From JACCVL01 sp963704295 (GTDB taxonomy: Bacteria > Actinomycetota > Actinomycetes > Propionibacteriales > Nocardioidaceae), in assembly GCA_963704295.1 (NCBI GenBank), contig OY969884.1, positions 1,364,001 through 1,428,000 on the forward strand: a DNA stretch of 64,000 nt, in the 5' to 3' direction. Position numbers and translations under genes: made by a program. A model generated the notes under the pieces. It made no database searches. It had not been told where the DNA came from and saw only the letters and a program-made list of their open reading frames with translations. Within the stretch, counting starts at the first letter, position 1. Every line of letters starts with the position of its first letter. Of the stretch, positions 40,746-50,213 are shown piece by piece.

Positions 40746-42266
40746 TCACAGCAGCCGGCGGCGGAGCGGCCGGGGCGCGGACGGGGTCGTCCAGCCGGCT
40801 AGCCGGCCGCGTTCGGCCACCGCGTGCAGCCGCGCTTCGGTGTCTGGGCGCGCCCCGCGCGGGGTGACGACGAGGACCTCGTCACCGTGGACGAGCCGGG
40901 TGGTCCGACCGGGGACGAACGACTGGCCGGCGCGCACGATCAGCGAGACCGACGCCCCGGCCGGCAGTCTTAGCTCGCCGACCTCGACGCCGTGCAGCCG
41001 CGAGTCGTCCAGCACGCGGACGTGCAGCAGGTCGGCGGCGATCCCGTCCAGCGGCGCCGCCTCCACGTCCAGCACCTGCGGCTGGCCGTGCGTGGAGACC
41101 CCCAGCCGGTCGGCGGCCCAGGGCAGAGTGGGCCCCTGGACGAAGGTGTAGACGAGCACGAGCACCAGCACCAGGTCGAACAGGTCGGCGGCACCTGGGA
41201 CCGCCTCGGCCAGCGGGATGGTGGTGAGGACGATCGGCACCGCGCCGCGCAGCCCGGCCCAGGACAGGAAGGCCTGTTCCCGCCCCGGCACCCCCAGCGG
41301 CGTCGCGCAGACCACCACGGACAGCGGCCGGGCCACGAGGACGAGCACCGCGCCGGCGAGCAGGCCGGCCCACACGTGCCACCAGTCCAGGCGACCCGGC
41401 GACGCCAGCAGCCCGAGCATCACGAACAACCCGATCTGTGCCAGCCAACCCACACCCTCGGCGAAGGACTTCGTCGCCGCCCGGTGCGGCAGGTCGGCGT
41501 TGCCGAGCACGAGCGCGGCGGCGTAGACCGCCGCGAAGCCGCTCCCGTGGGCGACCACGGCTGCGCCGTACGAGACCACGCAGAGCGACAGGATCGCCAG
41601 CGGATACAGACCGGAGGCCGGCAGGGCGGCCTTCGCCAGACCGCGGGCCCCGGCCCAGCCGAGCAGCACGCCGATCACGCCGCCGAGCACGAGCTCGCCG
41701 GCGACGATGGCCAGAACGACGTACCACGCGTGCTCCGCCGCCTCGCCGGTGCTCACCATCGTGACCAGCAGCAACGTCGGGGCGTCGTTCAGCCCGGACT
41801 CGGCCTCCAGCGATCCGCGGACCCGGCTGCGCAACGGCAGCCGGCGCAGCACCGAGAAGACCGCGGCTGCGTCGGTGGGAGCGGTGACCGCCCCGAGCAG
41901 CAGCGCGAGCTGCCAGTTCAGGTCCAGCACGTACCTGCCGAACAGCGCCATCACGGTGATGCCGACAGCGATCCCGAGCGTGCTGAGCAGCACACCGAGC
42001 GGCATCACCGGGCGAACCTGCGACCACCGGGTGGTCAACCCACCCTCGGCGAGGATCAGCACCAAGCCCACGATCGCGAGCACGTACGCCAGGTCGGCGT
42101 CCTCGAAGTCGATCCCGATGACCGACTCGCCGAGCACGAGGCCGATGAGCAGGTAGAGCAGCAGGCTGGGCAGACCGGCGCCGACACTGACCCGGACGGC
42201 GAGGATCGCGGCCAGCAGAACGGCCGCGCCCACCAGCAGGAGGACGCCGATCTCGTCACCCTGCAC
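40746..42266 (-). CDS. CPA1-family potassium/proton antiporter (NhaP2-like) with TrkA_C domain
   Basis: A 506-aa protein. About 12 helices (residues 5-385) form a Na+/H+-exchanger domain with GLVLILAEGGLTTRW, LGAVTAPTDAAAVFSVLRR, LEAESGLNDAPTLLLV (Asp of the ion site) and FLSWAGLRGAVPIVL. A cytosolic TrkA_C-like part follows (LDGIAADLLHVRVLDDSRLH, LVHGDEVLVVTPRG). The family exports K+ or Na+ in exchange for protons. GTG 42266 has GGGAGG 6 nt upstream. It is convergent with the LytR_C gene, 4 bp apart. Confidence 0.9.
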   Translation of the reverse strand: MQGDEIGVLLLVGAAVLLAAILAVRVSVGAGLPSLLLYLLIGLVLGESVIGIDFEDADLAYVLAIVGLVLILAEGGLTTRWSQVRPVMPLGVLLSTLGIAVGITVMALFGRYVLDLNWQLALLLGAVTAPTDAAAVFSVLRRLPLRSRVRGSLEAESGLNDAPTLLLVTMVSTGEAAEHAWYVVLAIVAGELVLGGVIGVLLGWAGARGLAKAALPASGLYPLAILSLCVVSYGAAVVAHGSGFAAVYAAALVLGNADLPHRAATKSFAEGVGWLAQIGLFVMLGLLASPGRLDWWHVWAGLLAGAVLVLVARPLSVVVCATPLGVPGREQAFLSWAGLRGAVPIVLTTIPLAEAVPGAADLFDLVLVLVLVYTFVQGPTLPWAADRLGVSTHGQPQVLDVEAAPLDGIAADLLHVRVLDDSRLHGVEVGELRLPAGASVSLIVRAGQSFVPGRTTRLVHGDEVLVVTPRGARPDTEARLHAVAERGRLAGWTTPSAPRPLRRRLL

Positions 42267-42329
42267 GCGTCGCCTCCCGCCTGGTGCGCCCGCCCAGACT
42301 AGTGGGACTGCGGGGACGACTGATCCCGC

Positions 42330-42335
42330 TAGCGT
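42330..42335 (+). promoter_or_regulatory. -10 element (TAGCGT) for zinc-ribbon gene
   Basis: TAGCGT ends 7 nt before ATG 42343, which selects this start over upstream GTG 42334. Confidence 0.5.
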
Positions 42336-42342
42336 GGCGGGC

Positions 42343-42570
42343 ATGAGTGTCGGAGTGAACGACGACGTGCCGACGGTGTGCCCGATCTGCGGCACGCCCT
42401 ACGACTTCGGCTCCACCGGGGTACGGGTCAGCGACGCCCAGCGCGACGCCGGTCCGGGGGCCACGACCGGTCCCGCGCCGGACGTGGTCGACGAGGCGGT
42501 GGCCTACTGCCCGAACCCGGACTGCCCGAGCCACGCCGGCGACCGGGTCGATGATCCGGGCGGGGCCTGA
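42343..42570 (+). CDS. Small zinc-ribbon protein
   Basis: A 75-aa protein with a likely zinc ribbon: Cys in VCPICGTPYDF near the N-terminus and CPNPDCPSHAGD near the C-terminus. The middle is Gly/Ala/Pro rich and probably disordered. Function unknown. It lies divergent from the antiporter and convergent with the sulfotransferase. Confidence 0.7.
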   Translation: MSVGVNDDVPTVCPICGTPYDFGSTGVRVSDAQRDAGPGATTGPAPDVVDEAVAYCPNPDCPSHAGDRVDDPGGA

Positions 42571-42594
42571 GCGCCGAGCGGCGTGGCGGGCCGC

Positions 42595-43575
42595 TCAGCC
42601 GGGCCGCACCGCGCCGGGGCGTCCGGCGTCTCGTGCGGTGTGGTCGCGCTGCGCCGGGAGCTTGGCAGGGCTGGTCCACCCGGGGAGCGGGCGGCCGACG
42701 AGCTGCTCGAGCAGCTGGACGTCGGGGCGGAAGTACGCCCGCAACTCTGCCTTGGTCTCCGCGGAGACCTGCGGCTTCTCGTCTGGGCGCCACAGCAGCC
42801 GCTTCCGCAGCGCGACGGCCGTCGGGTTGCGCCAACCGCGGGAGCGGACCCTGAGCTGATGGATCGGCTTCTCCAGCACGCTCGGTGGGCGCTGCACCAG
42901 TCGCCACAACCTCGGGTACCGGTTTGCCTTCTGGCTGACGTTGAAGGCCCGGAAGTCCGGAAGCGAGCCGCTGTCGATGTCCAGGAAGCGGGTCAGCCGC
43001 ACCCAGACGGCGAGCGGATCGGTCACCAGGTCGTCCAGCAGCACGACGTGCAGCCGGTCGCGCGGGACCAGGTCCGCCACCCGCTGGAGGGCCGCGCCCA
43101 GGGAACCGACGAGGGGGTAGTCGACCAGCTTCGGGTCGAGCGCCGTCTCGCAGCTACGACCGGCCAGGGCCCGCCGCCAGGCGGTGCGGAAGTCCCGCTC
43201 CTGCTCGTTCAAGGTGAAGACCTGCGACCGGTGGTAGGAGACGAGCAGGTCGACGGGGTTGCGGATCGCGACCACGAAGCGCGCGTCGGGGACCTCCGCG
43301 AGGATGGTGGCGATCGCGGTCTGCGAATACACGTACATCGTCGACCCGTCGACCCGCCGCCGAGCCGCCTGCGCCGCCGGGGAGGCGAACAGCGCCTCGT
43401 ACGCGGCTCGGGTGTCGTAGCCGTGGTGGGCACGCAGCCGCGGATAGTCCCCCGCCCAGTAGTAGGTCTCCTTCGGGTCGGAGACGTACACCTGCGGGTG
43501 CGAGCTGAGCCACCGGGACAGTGACGTTGTCCCCGCCTTGGGAGCCCCGATCAGGTAGACGTCCGGGATCGACAT
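42595..43575 (-). CDS. Sulfotransferase domain protein
   Basis: A 326-aa PAPS-dependent sulfotransferase. The 5'-phosphosulfate loop is YLIGAPKAGTTSLSRWLSSH at the N-terminus; the 3'-phosphate motif is FVVAIRNPVDLLVSYHRSQVF near residue 100. It continues with PKETYYW and VVLLDDLVTDPLAVWVRLTR, resembling heparan-type and actinobacterial trehalose/glycolipid sulfotransferases. ATG preceded by GGAGG 7 nt upstream. The acceptor is unknown; a cell-surface glycan or lipid is likely. Confidence 0.85.
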   Translation of the reverse strand: MSIPDVYLIGAPKAGTTSLSRWLSSHPQVYVSDPKETYYWAGDYPRLRAHHGYDTRAAYEALFASPAAQAARRRVDGSTMYVYSQTAIATILAEVPDARFVVAIRNPVDLLVSYHRSQVFTLNEQERDFRTAWRRALAGRSCETALDPKLVDYPLVGSLGAALQRVADLVPRDRLHVVLLDDLVTDPLAVWVRLTRFLDIDSGSLPDFRAFNVSQKANRYPRLWRLVQRPPSVLEKPIHQLRVRSRGWRNPTAVALRKRLLWRPDEKPQVSAETKAELRAYFRPDVQLLEQLVGRPLPGWTSPAKLPAQRDHTARDAGRPGAVRPG

Positions 43576-43899
43576 GGCGGTGCCTCCTTGCGGCGACCGC
43601 GGGGGGGTCGCTGGAAGCGACGCTAGAAGTCCTTTACGCCGATTTCAGGCGATCGCAAAAGTCTTCAGCCGACGGTCAACCACCGGTCACCCAGGGTGCG
43701 CGAACGTCCTCCCCGGCACGATCGGATCATCGCTCTAGGCTCTCGCCATCACCCGACGTCTACCTCCGGATCGGCGCTGCCTTCGATCGCTCCTCGCACA
43801 GGCTGCCCACGACCCCGACGTCCGCTGATCGAGTGCTACCGGCTGGCTTGTGCCGCGAACGTCCATCGACCTGCCAGGCCGGCAATGCACGATGTCTGC
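43576..43899. other. Intergenic region of 324 bp
   Basis: Divergent region between the sulfotransferase and the kinase-like gene. It is less GC-rich than average with an A/T-rich patch near 43630-43680. It holds the GGAGG site for the sulfotransferase and CACGAT at 43888-43893, 6 nt before ATG 43900. I see no repeat, RNA or gene. Confidence 0.5.
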
Positions 43900-44436
43900 A
43901 TGCAACGCGGACGGCTGCACGTGACGGGTGCCAGTGGTGCCGGCACAACGACTCTTGCTCGAGCGGTGGCCGACTACTGGTCCGTTCCCCATGCCGACGC
44001 TGACGACTACTTCTGGGTGCCCAGCACGCCGCCGTTTGCTGAGAAGCGACCCGAGGCGGATCGGATCACGCTGATGGGGAATGTGTTCCTGCCGCGCGAA
44101 GCTTGGGTGCTGTCCGGATCGATGCTGGGTTGGGGCGAGAGCGTCGTTGCTCTGTGCGATGCCGTGGTGTTCATGACGCTCGACCCTGAGGAGCGGCTGA
44201 GTCGACTGCAAACCCGCGAAACCGTCCGGCAGGAGGGCCGTGACGTGGATACGGCAGCCTGGCAGGCGTTCCTGCAGTGGGCGCAACGCTATGACGACCC
44301 GACCTTCGAGGGCCGGAGTCGAGTCACTCACGAGGCGTGGCTGCGCGGCCTCGACCAACCGGTGCTGCGACTGGATGGTGCGCTGACCCGCGAAAAGCTG
44401 CGGGACGCCGTGCTCGATTGGCAGCCGTCCGCCTGA
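43900..44436 (+). CDS. P-loop adenylate-kinase-like NTPase
   Basis: A 178-aa protein of the FlaR/adenylate-kinase-like type. Walker A is VTGASGAGTTTLARAVADYW at the N-terminus, followed by HADADDYFWVPSTPPFAEKR, a FVLSGS-like WVLSGSMLGWGESVV strand and the lid-like DPEERLSRLQTRE. Substrate unknown. ATG 43900 is taken because CACGAT lies 6 nt upstream; ATG 43885 is in frame. Base composition is somewhat lower in GC than flanking genes, so transfer is possible. Confidence 0.75.
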   Translation: MQRGRLHVTGASGAGTTTLARAVADYWSVPHADADDYFWVPSTPPFAEKRPEADRITLMGNVFLPREAWVLSGSMLGWGESVVALCDAVVFMTLDPEERLSRLQTRETVRQEGRDVDTAAWQAFLQWAQRYDDPTFEGRSRVTHEAWLRGLDQPVLRLDGALTREKLRDAVLDWQPSA

Positions 44437-44542
44437 TCGGGGTAGCGCCGCCGGAGGTCGATCGTGTCCCGCCCGGCTGGAAGGATGAGACATCAGCGAG
44501 ACTCACTGGACCAGCAAGATCCGGGACGCCCACGCGGGCGAC

Positions 44543-44974
44543 GTGCCCGCCGTCGTCGCCCTCTACGCCGACGACCTCCTCGGCCAGGAACGGGAGCGGG
44601 TCGTCGACCCGCTGCCCGCCTCATACTGGACCGCGTTCGAGGCGATTCGAACTGACCCCCGGCACCGGCTCGTGGTCATCGACGATGGTGAGATCGCGGC
44701 GACCCTGCAGCTGTCCTTCCTGCCGCATCTGGTCCGCGCGGGCTCCGAGCGCGCCCGGATCGGGCGGTGCGCGTCGCGCTCTCACCCGTCGTGGCGTCGG
44801 GCTGGGGCGGCGCTCCTCGGATGGGCCATACAGGAGGCACGCCAGCGTGGCTGCGGAGTCGTCCAACTGACGACCGACGCGACCCGACCCGACGCCCACC
44901 GCACCTACCAGGCGTTGGGTTTCGCCGCGACTCATGTCGGCATGAAGCTCACCCTGGATCAGGCAGGGCACTGA
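44543..44974 (+). CDS. GNAT acetyltransferase, frame disturbed internally and at the start
   Basis: A GNAT-fold protein. Typical segments: VVALYADDLLGQERE, RLVVIDDGEIAATLQLSFLP, and after the disturbed stretch LLGWAIQEARQRGCGVVQL and RTYQALGFAATHVGMKL. Between them the acetyl-CoA loop should read RRGVGLGRRLL; that string is present but in another frame (about 44765-44815), with the frame regained afterwards. Upstream residues SKIRDAHAGDVPA are in frame but have no start codon; the real start may be ATG 44485 with another indel. The pattern suggests compensating errors. Confidence 0.65.
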   Translation: MPAVVALYADDLLGQERERVVDPLPASYWTAFEAIRTDPRHRLVVIDDGEIAATLQLSFLPHLVRAGSERARIGRCASRSHPSWRRAGAALLGWAIQEARQRGCGVVQLTTDATRPDAHRTYQALGFAATHVGMKLTLDQAGH

Positions 44975-45116
44975 CCAGAGGGGACGTGCACGGGGAGGGC
45001 TCGGACCGCAACGCACCAACGCCGACCCGCGAATCGCGTTCCCGGGCCACGAGACGGCGTCGTCGGAACCTTCGTCTCTCGGCCTCCAGATCTCGACTGG
45101 AGGCCGCTCAGTTGGC

Positions 45117-45206
45117 TGGCGGTGGCGGTGGGATTTGAACCCACGGAGGGCGCGAACCCTCACACGCTTTCGAGGCGTGCTCCTTAGGCCGCTCGGACAC
45201 GCCACC
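45117..45206 (-). tRNA. tRNA-Ser (CGA)
   Basis: On the minus strand: acceptor GGTGGCG/CGCCACC, anticodon loop CTCGAAA (CGA), long variable arm, T-loop GGTTCAAATCC, encoded CCA. It lies just downstream of tadA. Confidence 0.95.
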
Positions 45207-45230
45207 GCGGAGCAGGGTAACTGACCCCGG

Positions 45231-45745
45231 TCAGCGGTCAGGACGCCGGCGTCGCTCCTGGCATCCCACCCGGTGACCGGCCGGGATCGACGTCAGCGGC
45301 ACCGTCGGGTCGGAACCGCGCTGCCCGTCAAAGAACGCCGTCAGCAGGGCGGTGGCCTCGTCGGCACGGACGTCGGGAACGACCTCGGGCCGGTGGTTCA
45401 GCCGGCGGTCGCGGACGACGTCCCACAGCGAGCCGACGGCGCCGGCCTTGGGGTCGTAGGCGCCGAACACCAGACGCGCGACCCGGGCCAGGACGAGGGC
45501 GCCGGCGCACATCGTGCACGGCTCCAGCGTCACCACGAGCGTGCAACCGTCCAACCGCCAGCTGCCCCGGCCCCGCGCGGCCTCGCGCAGCGCCACCACC
45601 TCGGCGTGGCCGGTCGGGTCGTCGTCGCGCTCCCGGATGTTGTGCCCGGTCCCGATGACGCGGTCGTCCCCGTCGACGACGACCGCCCCGACCGGGACGT
45701 CGCCGGACGCCAGCGCCGACCCGCGACCTCGAGGGCAGCCCCCAT
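45231..45745 (-). pseudogene. tadA: tRNA adenosine(34) deaminase TadA, frame broken once
   Basis: Zinc deaminase that makes inosine at the wobble base of tRNA-Arg(ACG), a tRNA also in this window at 58 kb. From ATG 45745 the start MGAALEVA is followed, after one lost base near 45724, by SALASGDVPVGAVVVDGDDR in a second frame. Then come the zinc site HAEVVALREAA with catalytic Glu and PCTMCAGALVLARVARL. A C-terminal extension of about 25 residues follows the usual end. Apart from the shift all key residues are intact, so the gene is probably functional. Confidence 0.82.
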
Positions 45746-45783
45746 CGGCGTGTGCCAGCGGCCGGCGGCCCCCGCTCCAGGGC

Positions 45784-46261
45784 TCAGACCGCTGCCCTCT
45801 CGATCGCGTCCTCGAACTGACTGCCGAAACCCAGCCGCTGGGCGACGTCGGACAGCATCTCGTCGGGTAGAGGTCGGAGTCGTCGCAGAGCACCGCCATG
45901 TCCATCGCGCTCAGACCGAGGTCGGCGAACGTCGCCAGCTCGCCGGCGGGCTGTGGGTCGTCCTCGTCGTCCGGCTCGGGCAGCTCCAACCGATCGACCA
46001 CCTCCGCGGCGAGCGGCCAGTCGGCGGCGGCGGTCACGTCGGACAGCAGCACGTGGACATCGGCCCGAGGACGCGGACCAGCACGAAGAAGTCCTCGTCG
46101 ACCGAGACCATGCCGACCGACCCGCTCTCGCTCGGCAGCGGCCGCAGCGACGCGACGAGCGCCTCGAGACCGTCCGCGACCCGGGTCGGCAGCGGCTGCA
46201 CCTGCCACCGGCCCTCCTCGCGGTAGGCGGCCACGACGAAATCGACATCGTCGTGCGCCAC
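45784..46261 (-). pseudogene. tRNA adenosine deaminase-associated protein, frame broken twice
   Basis: About 160 aa if restored. Frame 1 gives VAHDDVDFVVAAYREEGRWQ and VGMVSVDEDFFVLVRVLGP. Near 46070 it shifts to VHVLLSDVTAAADWPLAAEV and LSAMDMAVLCDDSDLYP. Near 45870 it shifts again to DEMLSDVAQRLGFGSQFEDA. This is the conserved actinobacterial protein encoded directly upstream of tadA; its role is unknown. The stop is 38 bp before the tadA ATG. Both breaks look like single-base errors. Confidence 0.78.
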
Positions 46262-46377
46262 CGCCTCCGCCCGCACGTCCACCGGTGGCCCGGGTAAGCC
46301 ACTCGGCGATCGTGGCAGAGCGGGAGCCGCACCGGAAGGCCCGGACCGCGCCGGCAAGAGGGGTCGGGCCGATCCAC

Positions 46378-46383
46378 TAGCGT
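46378..46383 (+). promoter_or_regulatory. -10 element (TAGCGT) for upp
   Basis: TAGCGT ends 7 nt before ATG 46391 and fixes that start rather than GTG 46382. Confidence 0.5.
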
Positions 46384-46390
46384 GCCGCGC

Positions 46391-47037
46391 ATGCGGATCC
46401 ACGTCGCCGACCACCCGTTGGTGGCCCACAAGCTCAGCCTGTTGCGCGACGAGCGGACCGAGTCGCCGACGTTTCGGCGCCTCGCCGACGAGCTGGTGAC
46501 GCTGCTGGCCTATGAGGCGACCCGGGACGTGCGCACCGAGCCGCGCACGGTGCGGACCCCGGTGGCCGAGGCGGCGGGCGTGCGGCTGTCGTCGCCGCGC
46601 CCGCTGGTGGTGCCGATCCTCCGGGCCGGGCTGGGCATGCTCGACGGCATGCAGCGGCTGCTGCCCACCGCGGAGGTCGGCTTCCTCGGCATGATCCGCG
46701 ACGAGGAGACGCTGCTCGCCTCGACGTACGCCGAGCGGCTGCCGGCCGACCTGGCCGGGCGGCAGTGCTACGTCCTGGACCCGATGCTCGCCACCGGCGG
46801 CACGCTCGCGGCCGCGATCGACTTCCTGGTGCGCCGTGGCGCCGACGACATCACCGCGGTATGCCTGCTCGCCGCACCGGAGGGGATCGAGCGGGTGGAG
46901 CGCGACCTCGAGCGCGCGACGTCCGGGTGCCGGTCACGCTGGTCACCGCCGCCGTGGACGAGCGGCTGGACGACCACGGCTACATCGTGCCGGGCCTGGG
47001 CGACGCCGGCGACCGGCTGTACGGGGTCGCGGGCTGA
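46391..47037 (+). pseudogene. upp: Uracil phosphoribosyltransferase, frame broken once
   Basis: Pyrimidine-salvage enzyme, 215 aa if restored, the usual length. MRIHVADHPLVAHKLSLLRD, VPILRAGLGMLDGMQRLLP and the PRPP loop VLDPMLATGGTLAAAIDFL are in frame. After ERVERDLER one base is missing (about 46916), and the end PVTLVTAAVDERLDDHGYIV and LGDAGDRLYGVAG continues in the next frame. The uracil-binding C-terminus is therefore present but displaced. Probably a sequence error. It makes UMP from uracil and PRPP. Confidence 0.88.
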
Positions 47038-47061
47038 CCACCCACCCGGCACCGCCACGGC

Positions 47062-47223
47062 TCAGCGCCAGCTCACCTGGCCGGTCGCGATCGCGACCAA
47101 CACGACCGCGGCGAGCACCGCCAGCAAGACGAACGTGCCGGCGCGGCTGCGGGTCTCCTCGCGATCCTCGGGCTGGTCGTACGTGCGCTTGTCCATGAAC
47201 TCCTCGCTCTCAGCAATTGACAT
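47062..47223 (-). CDS. Small single-helix membrane protein
   Basis: A 53-aa protein. The hydrophilic start MSIAESEEFMDKRTYDQPED is followed by REETRSRAGT, one membrane helix (FVLLAVLAAVVLVAIATG) and the end QVSWR. An internal ATG (MDKRTYD) could also serve. Function unknown. It is convergent with upp. Confidence 0.65.
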   Translation of the reverse strand: MSIAESEEFMDKRTYDQPEDREETRSRAGTFVLLAVLAAVVLVAIATGQVSWR

Positions 47224-47302
47224 ACCGAGAGTACGCCAACCGGGAGCGCCCGGCCTCGTCGTGCCGGTGTGATCCTGCTCGCGCCCGGCTCGGACGGTCA
47301 GC

Positions 47303-48700
47303 TCACAGCGACTTCACCGCGTTCAGCAGCTTGCTCATCGTCTGCTTGGCGTCGCCGAACAGCAGCGTGGTGCGCGGGTCGAAGAGCAGCTCGTTCTCGA
47401 TGCCGGCGAAGCCTGGCCGCATCGACCGCTTCATGAAGATCACCTGGCCGGCCTGGTCGGCGTTCAGGATCGGCATGCCGTAGATCGGGGCACCCGGCGT
47501 GGTCCGCGCGGCCGGGTTGACCACGTCGTTGGCGCCGACCACGAGCGCCACGTCGGCCTGCTTGAACTCGCCGTTGATCTCGCTCCATCTCCTTGAGCTG
47601 CTCGTACGGGACCTGCGCCTCGGCGAGCAGCACGTTCATGTGCCCGGGCATCCGGCCGGCGACCGGATGGATGGCGTAGTCGACCTGGACGCCGCGCTCG
47701 CCCAGCACGTCGACCAGCTCGCGCAGCGTGTGCTGGGCCTGCGCCACCGCCAGGCCGTAACCGGGGACGATGAGCACCCGGTGCGCGTAGCCGAGCAGGA
47801 TCGCCACGTCGTCCGGGCCGGCTGGACCGCACCGGCCGGTCGCTGACCCCCCCGGCGCCGAGGGTGGAGCCGCCCTTCAGCGCGCCGAACAGGGTGTTCA
47901 GCAGCGACCGGCCCATCGCGGCGGCCATCATCCGGGTGAGGAAGGTGCCGGACGCGCCGACCAGGGTGCCGGCGACCAGCAGCAGCGTGTTGTCGAGCAC
48001 GTAGCCGCTGGCCGCCACGGTCAGGCCGGTGAACGCGTTCAGCAGCGAGATCACGATCGGGACGTCCGCGCCACCGACCGGCAGCACCAGCAGCACCCCG
48101 CCGGCGAGCCCGAGCACGGCGATCAGCGACGCCCGGCCACATCGCGGGCTCGACGACCAGCACCACCGACAACGCCGACGGCTGCCAGCACGAGCCGCCG
48201 AACGCCGACCGGCAGCCCGGGGAACACCACCGGGCGGGTCGTCATCAGCTCCTGCAGCTTGGCGAAGGTCACCATCGAGCCGGCGAAGCTGACCGAGCCG
48301 ACCAGGACGGTGAACGCGGTCGCCGCCAGGTCGAACTCGGCGATGTCGACGACCGCCCGGCGGCGCTCGATCTCGTGTGAGCTCGAGCAGCGCGACGATC
48401 GCCGCGGCGCCGCCGCCGACGCCGTTGAACAGGGCCACCAGCTGCGGCATCTGCGTCATCTGCACCCGGTGCGCGCCCAGCCGACGCCGATCGCGCCGCC
48501 GACCGCGATGGCGGCGAGGATCGGCAGCAGGTGGTCGAGCTCCCGCTCCGCAGAACACGACCACGGTGGCGATCACCGCGCCGGCGGCACCGATCAGGTT
48601 CCCGCGGCGGGCGGTGCGCGGGCTGGACAGCCCCTTGAGCGCGAGGATGAAGCAGACCGCGGCCACCAGGTACGCCGAGCTGCACCCAGGTCGGGATCAC
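47303..48700 (-). pseudogene. pntB: NAD(P) transhydrogenase beta subunit PntB, many frame breaks
   Basis: Membrane and NADP-binding subunit of proton-translocating transhydrogenase. Fragments in alternating frames match PntB from end to end: VIPTWVQL, AAVCFILALKGLSSPRTARR, MTQMPQLVALFNGVGGGAAA, IVISLLNAFTGLTVAASGYV, GTFLTRMMAAAMGRSLLNTL, VLIVPGYGLAVAQAQHTLRE, HPVAGRMPGHMNVLLAEAQV, ALVVGANDVVNPAART and IFMKRSMRPGFAGIENELLF. At least six frame switches occur in 1.4 kb. Motifs remain intact between breaks, which argues for sequence error. GTG start overlaps the pntAb stop. Confidence 0.8.
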
Positions 48701-49019
48701 GCGCCGTCCCCGCTCGTCGGACCGGTCCGCGGCCGGCTGCGGTCGGCTTCGCGCGACGAACATCTGCAGCATCCGGTCGGTGACCACGAACCCGCCGGCC
48801 ATGTTGATCGTCGCCAGCACCACCGCGACCAGGCCGAGGGTCAGAGCCGGACCGCTCGGCCGTGCCGGTGACCAGCATCGCGCCGACCAGGATGACGCCG
48901 TGGATCGCGTTCGCGCCGGACATCAGCGGGGTGTGCAGCGTCGACGACACCTTGGAGATCACCTCGATGCCGACGAACACGCCAGCACGAAGATGGTCAG
49001 CCAGACGATGGCTGCTCAT
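48697..49019 (-). pseudogene. pntAb: NAD(P) transhydrogenase membrane subunit PntAb, frame broken
   Basis: Three-helix membrane subunit, about 107 aa. From ATG 49019 the displaced start IVWLTIFVLA is followed by VFVGIEVISKVSSTLHTPLM and SGANAIHGVILVGAMLVTG, then in another frame VLATINMAGGFVVTDRMLQM. At least two shifts are needed. A TGA at 48697-48699 overlaps the pntB GTG. It lies 9 bp after pntAa. Confidence 0.75.
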
Positions 49020-49028
49020 GCGCGGGGG

Positions 49029-50156
49029 TCAGACATCCTCGTCGACAGCTGGCGGGTCGGGGCTGCCGGACCCGCCGCGTAGGTGACGCAGCAGGCCGGC
49101 CACGACCTCGTCGGCGAAGTCGGGGGCGAAGATGGCGCCGTGTCGCCGGCGGTCATCAGCGGCACCACGTTGACCACGTTCGCGGCGTACAGGCGGCTGG
49201 CAGGCACGGGCATCTGGCTGGGCACGTTGCGACCACCCCAGACCTGGGCCTCGCCGATGGGCACCGTCGCCGCCCGGCAGCGACCCCTCGACGTTGCCGC
49301 CAGTGTCCGCGGCGAGGTCGACCACCACCGAGCCTGGTCGCATCCCGGCCACCATCGTCCGGGTCACCAGCATCGGTGCCCGCCGACCGGGCACCGCCGC
49401 GGTCGTGATCAGGGCGTCCGCCGCGGCGACGTGAGGGGGTCAGCAGCTCGCGCTGACGCTGGGCGCGCTCCTCGGTCATCTCCCGGGCGTAGCCGCCGGC
49501 GCCGTCGAGGGTGGGCAGGTCGAGGTCGACGGGGGTGGCGCCGAGGGACGCGATCTCCTCGGCGGCTGCCGCCCGGACGTCGTAGCCCTTGACGACGGCT
49601 CCGAGCCGTCGGCGGTGGCGATGGCCTGGAGACCGGCGACGCCGGCGCCCAGCACCAGCACCTCTGCCGGCCGTACGGTGCCGGCCGCGGTCATGTTCAG
49701 GGGGAAGAAGCGCGCAGTATCCCGGCCGCCACGATCGCGCTGCGGTAGCCCGCCACCAGCGCCTGCGAGCTGAGCGCGTCCATCGACTGCGCGCGCGAGA
49801 TGCGGGGGACCTGCTCCAGCGAGTAGGCGGTGAGCCCGCAGTCGCGCATGTCGCGCACCTGGTCGAGCGCCTGCGCCGTCGGCAGGAACGACACCAGGGA
49901 CGCGCCGGCGTGCAGCTGACGGATCCGGTCGCGCGCCAGCGGCTGCACCGACAGGACCACGGTGGCCCCGGGCAACGGGTCGTCGGTGAGCGTGGCGCCG
50001 GCGTCCTCGTACTCGTCGTCGTCGATCTCGGCGGCCCGCCCGGCCCCCGTCGACCGCGACCTCGTAGCCGAGGTCGACCAGCTTGCGTGCGCCGTCGGGG
50101 ACGAGCGCGACCCGTGACTCGCCCTCCAGGGACTCCGCAACCACGGCGACTCTCAC
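49029..50156 (-). pseudogene. pntAa: NAD(P) transhydrogenase alpha subunit PntAa, many frame breaks
   Basis: NAD-binding subunit, about 375 aa. Ordered fragments match the family: VRVAVVAESLEGESRVALVP, AGATLTDDPLPGATVVLSVQ, CGLTAYSLEQVPRISRAQSM, PLNMTAAGTVRPAEVLVLGA with the GAGVAGLQAIATA nucleotide motif, GAVVKGYDVRAAAAEEIASL, APMLVTRTMVAGMRPGSVVV and VWGGRNVPSQMPVPASRLYA. Six frame switches occur in 1.13 kb. GTG start 50156 sits just below the repeat array at 50.2 kb, which separates it from menB. Confidence 0.8.
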
Positions 50157-50213
50157 GAAAGGGCACCCTAGGCCGCGGCCGCGGCCAGGCGCACGGACAC
50201 GCCCCGCCCCCTC

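Noticed and set aside
46382..47272. Long plus-strand frame as an extended Upp protein
   Set aside because: After residue ~180 the frame leaves the Upp sequence and becomes Ser/Thr/Trp/Arg-rich. The genuine Upp C-terminus lies in the next frame.
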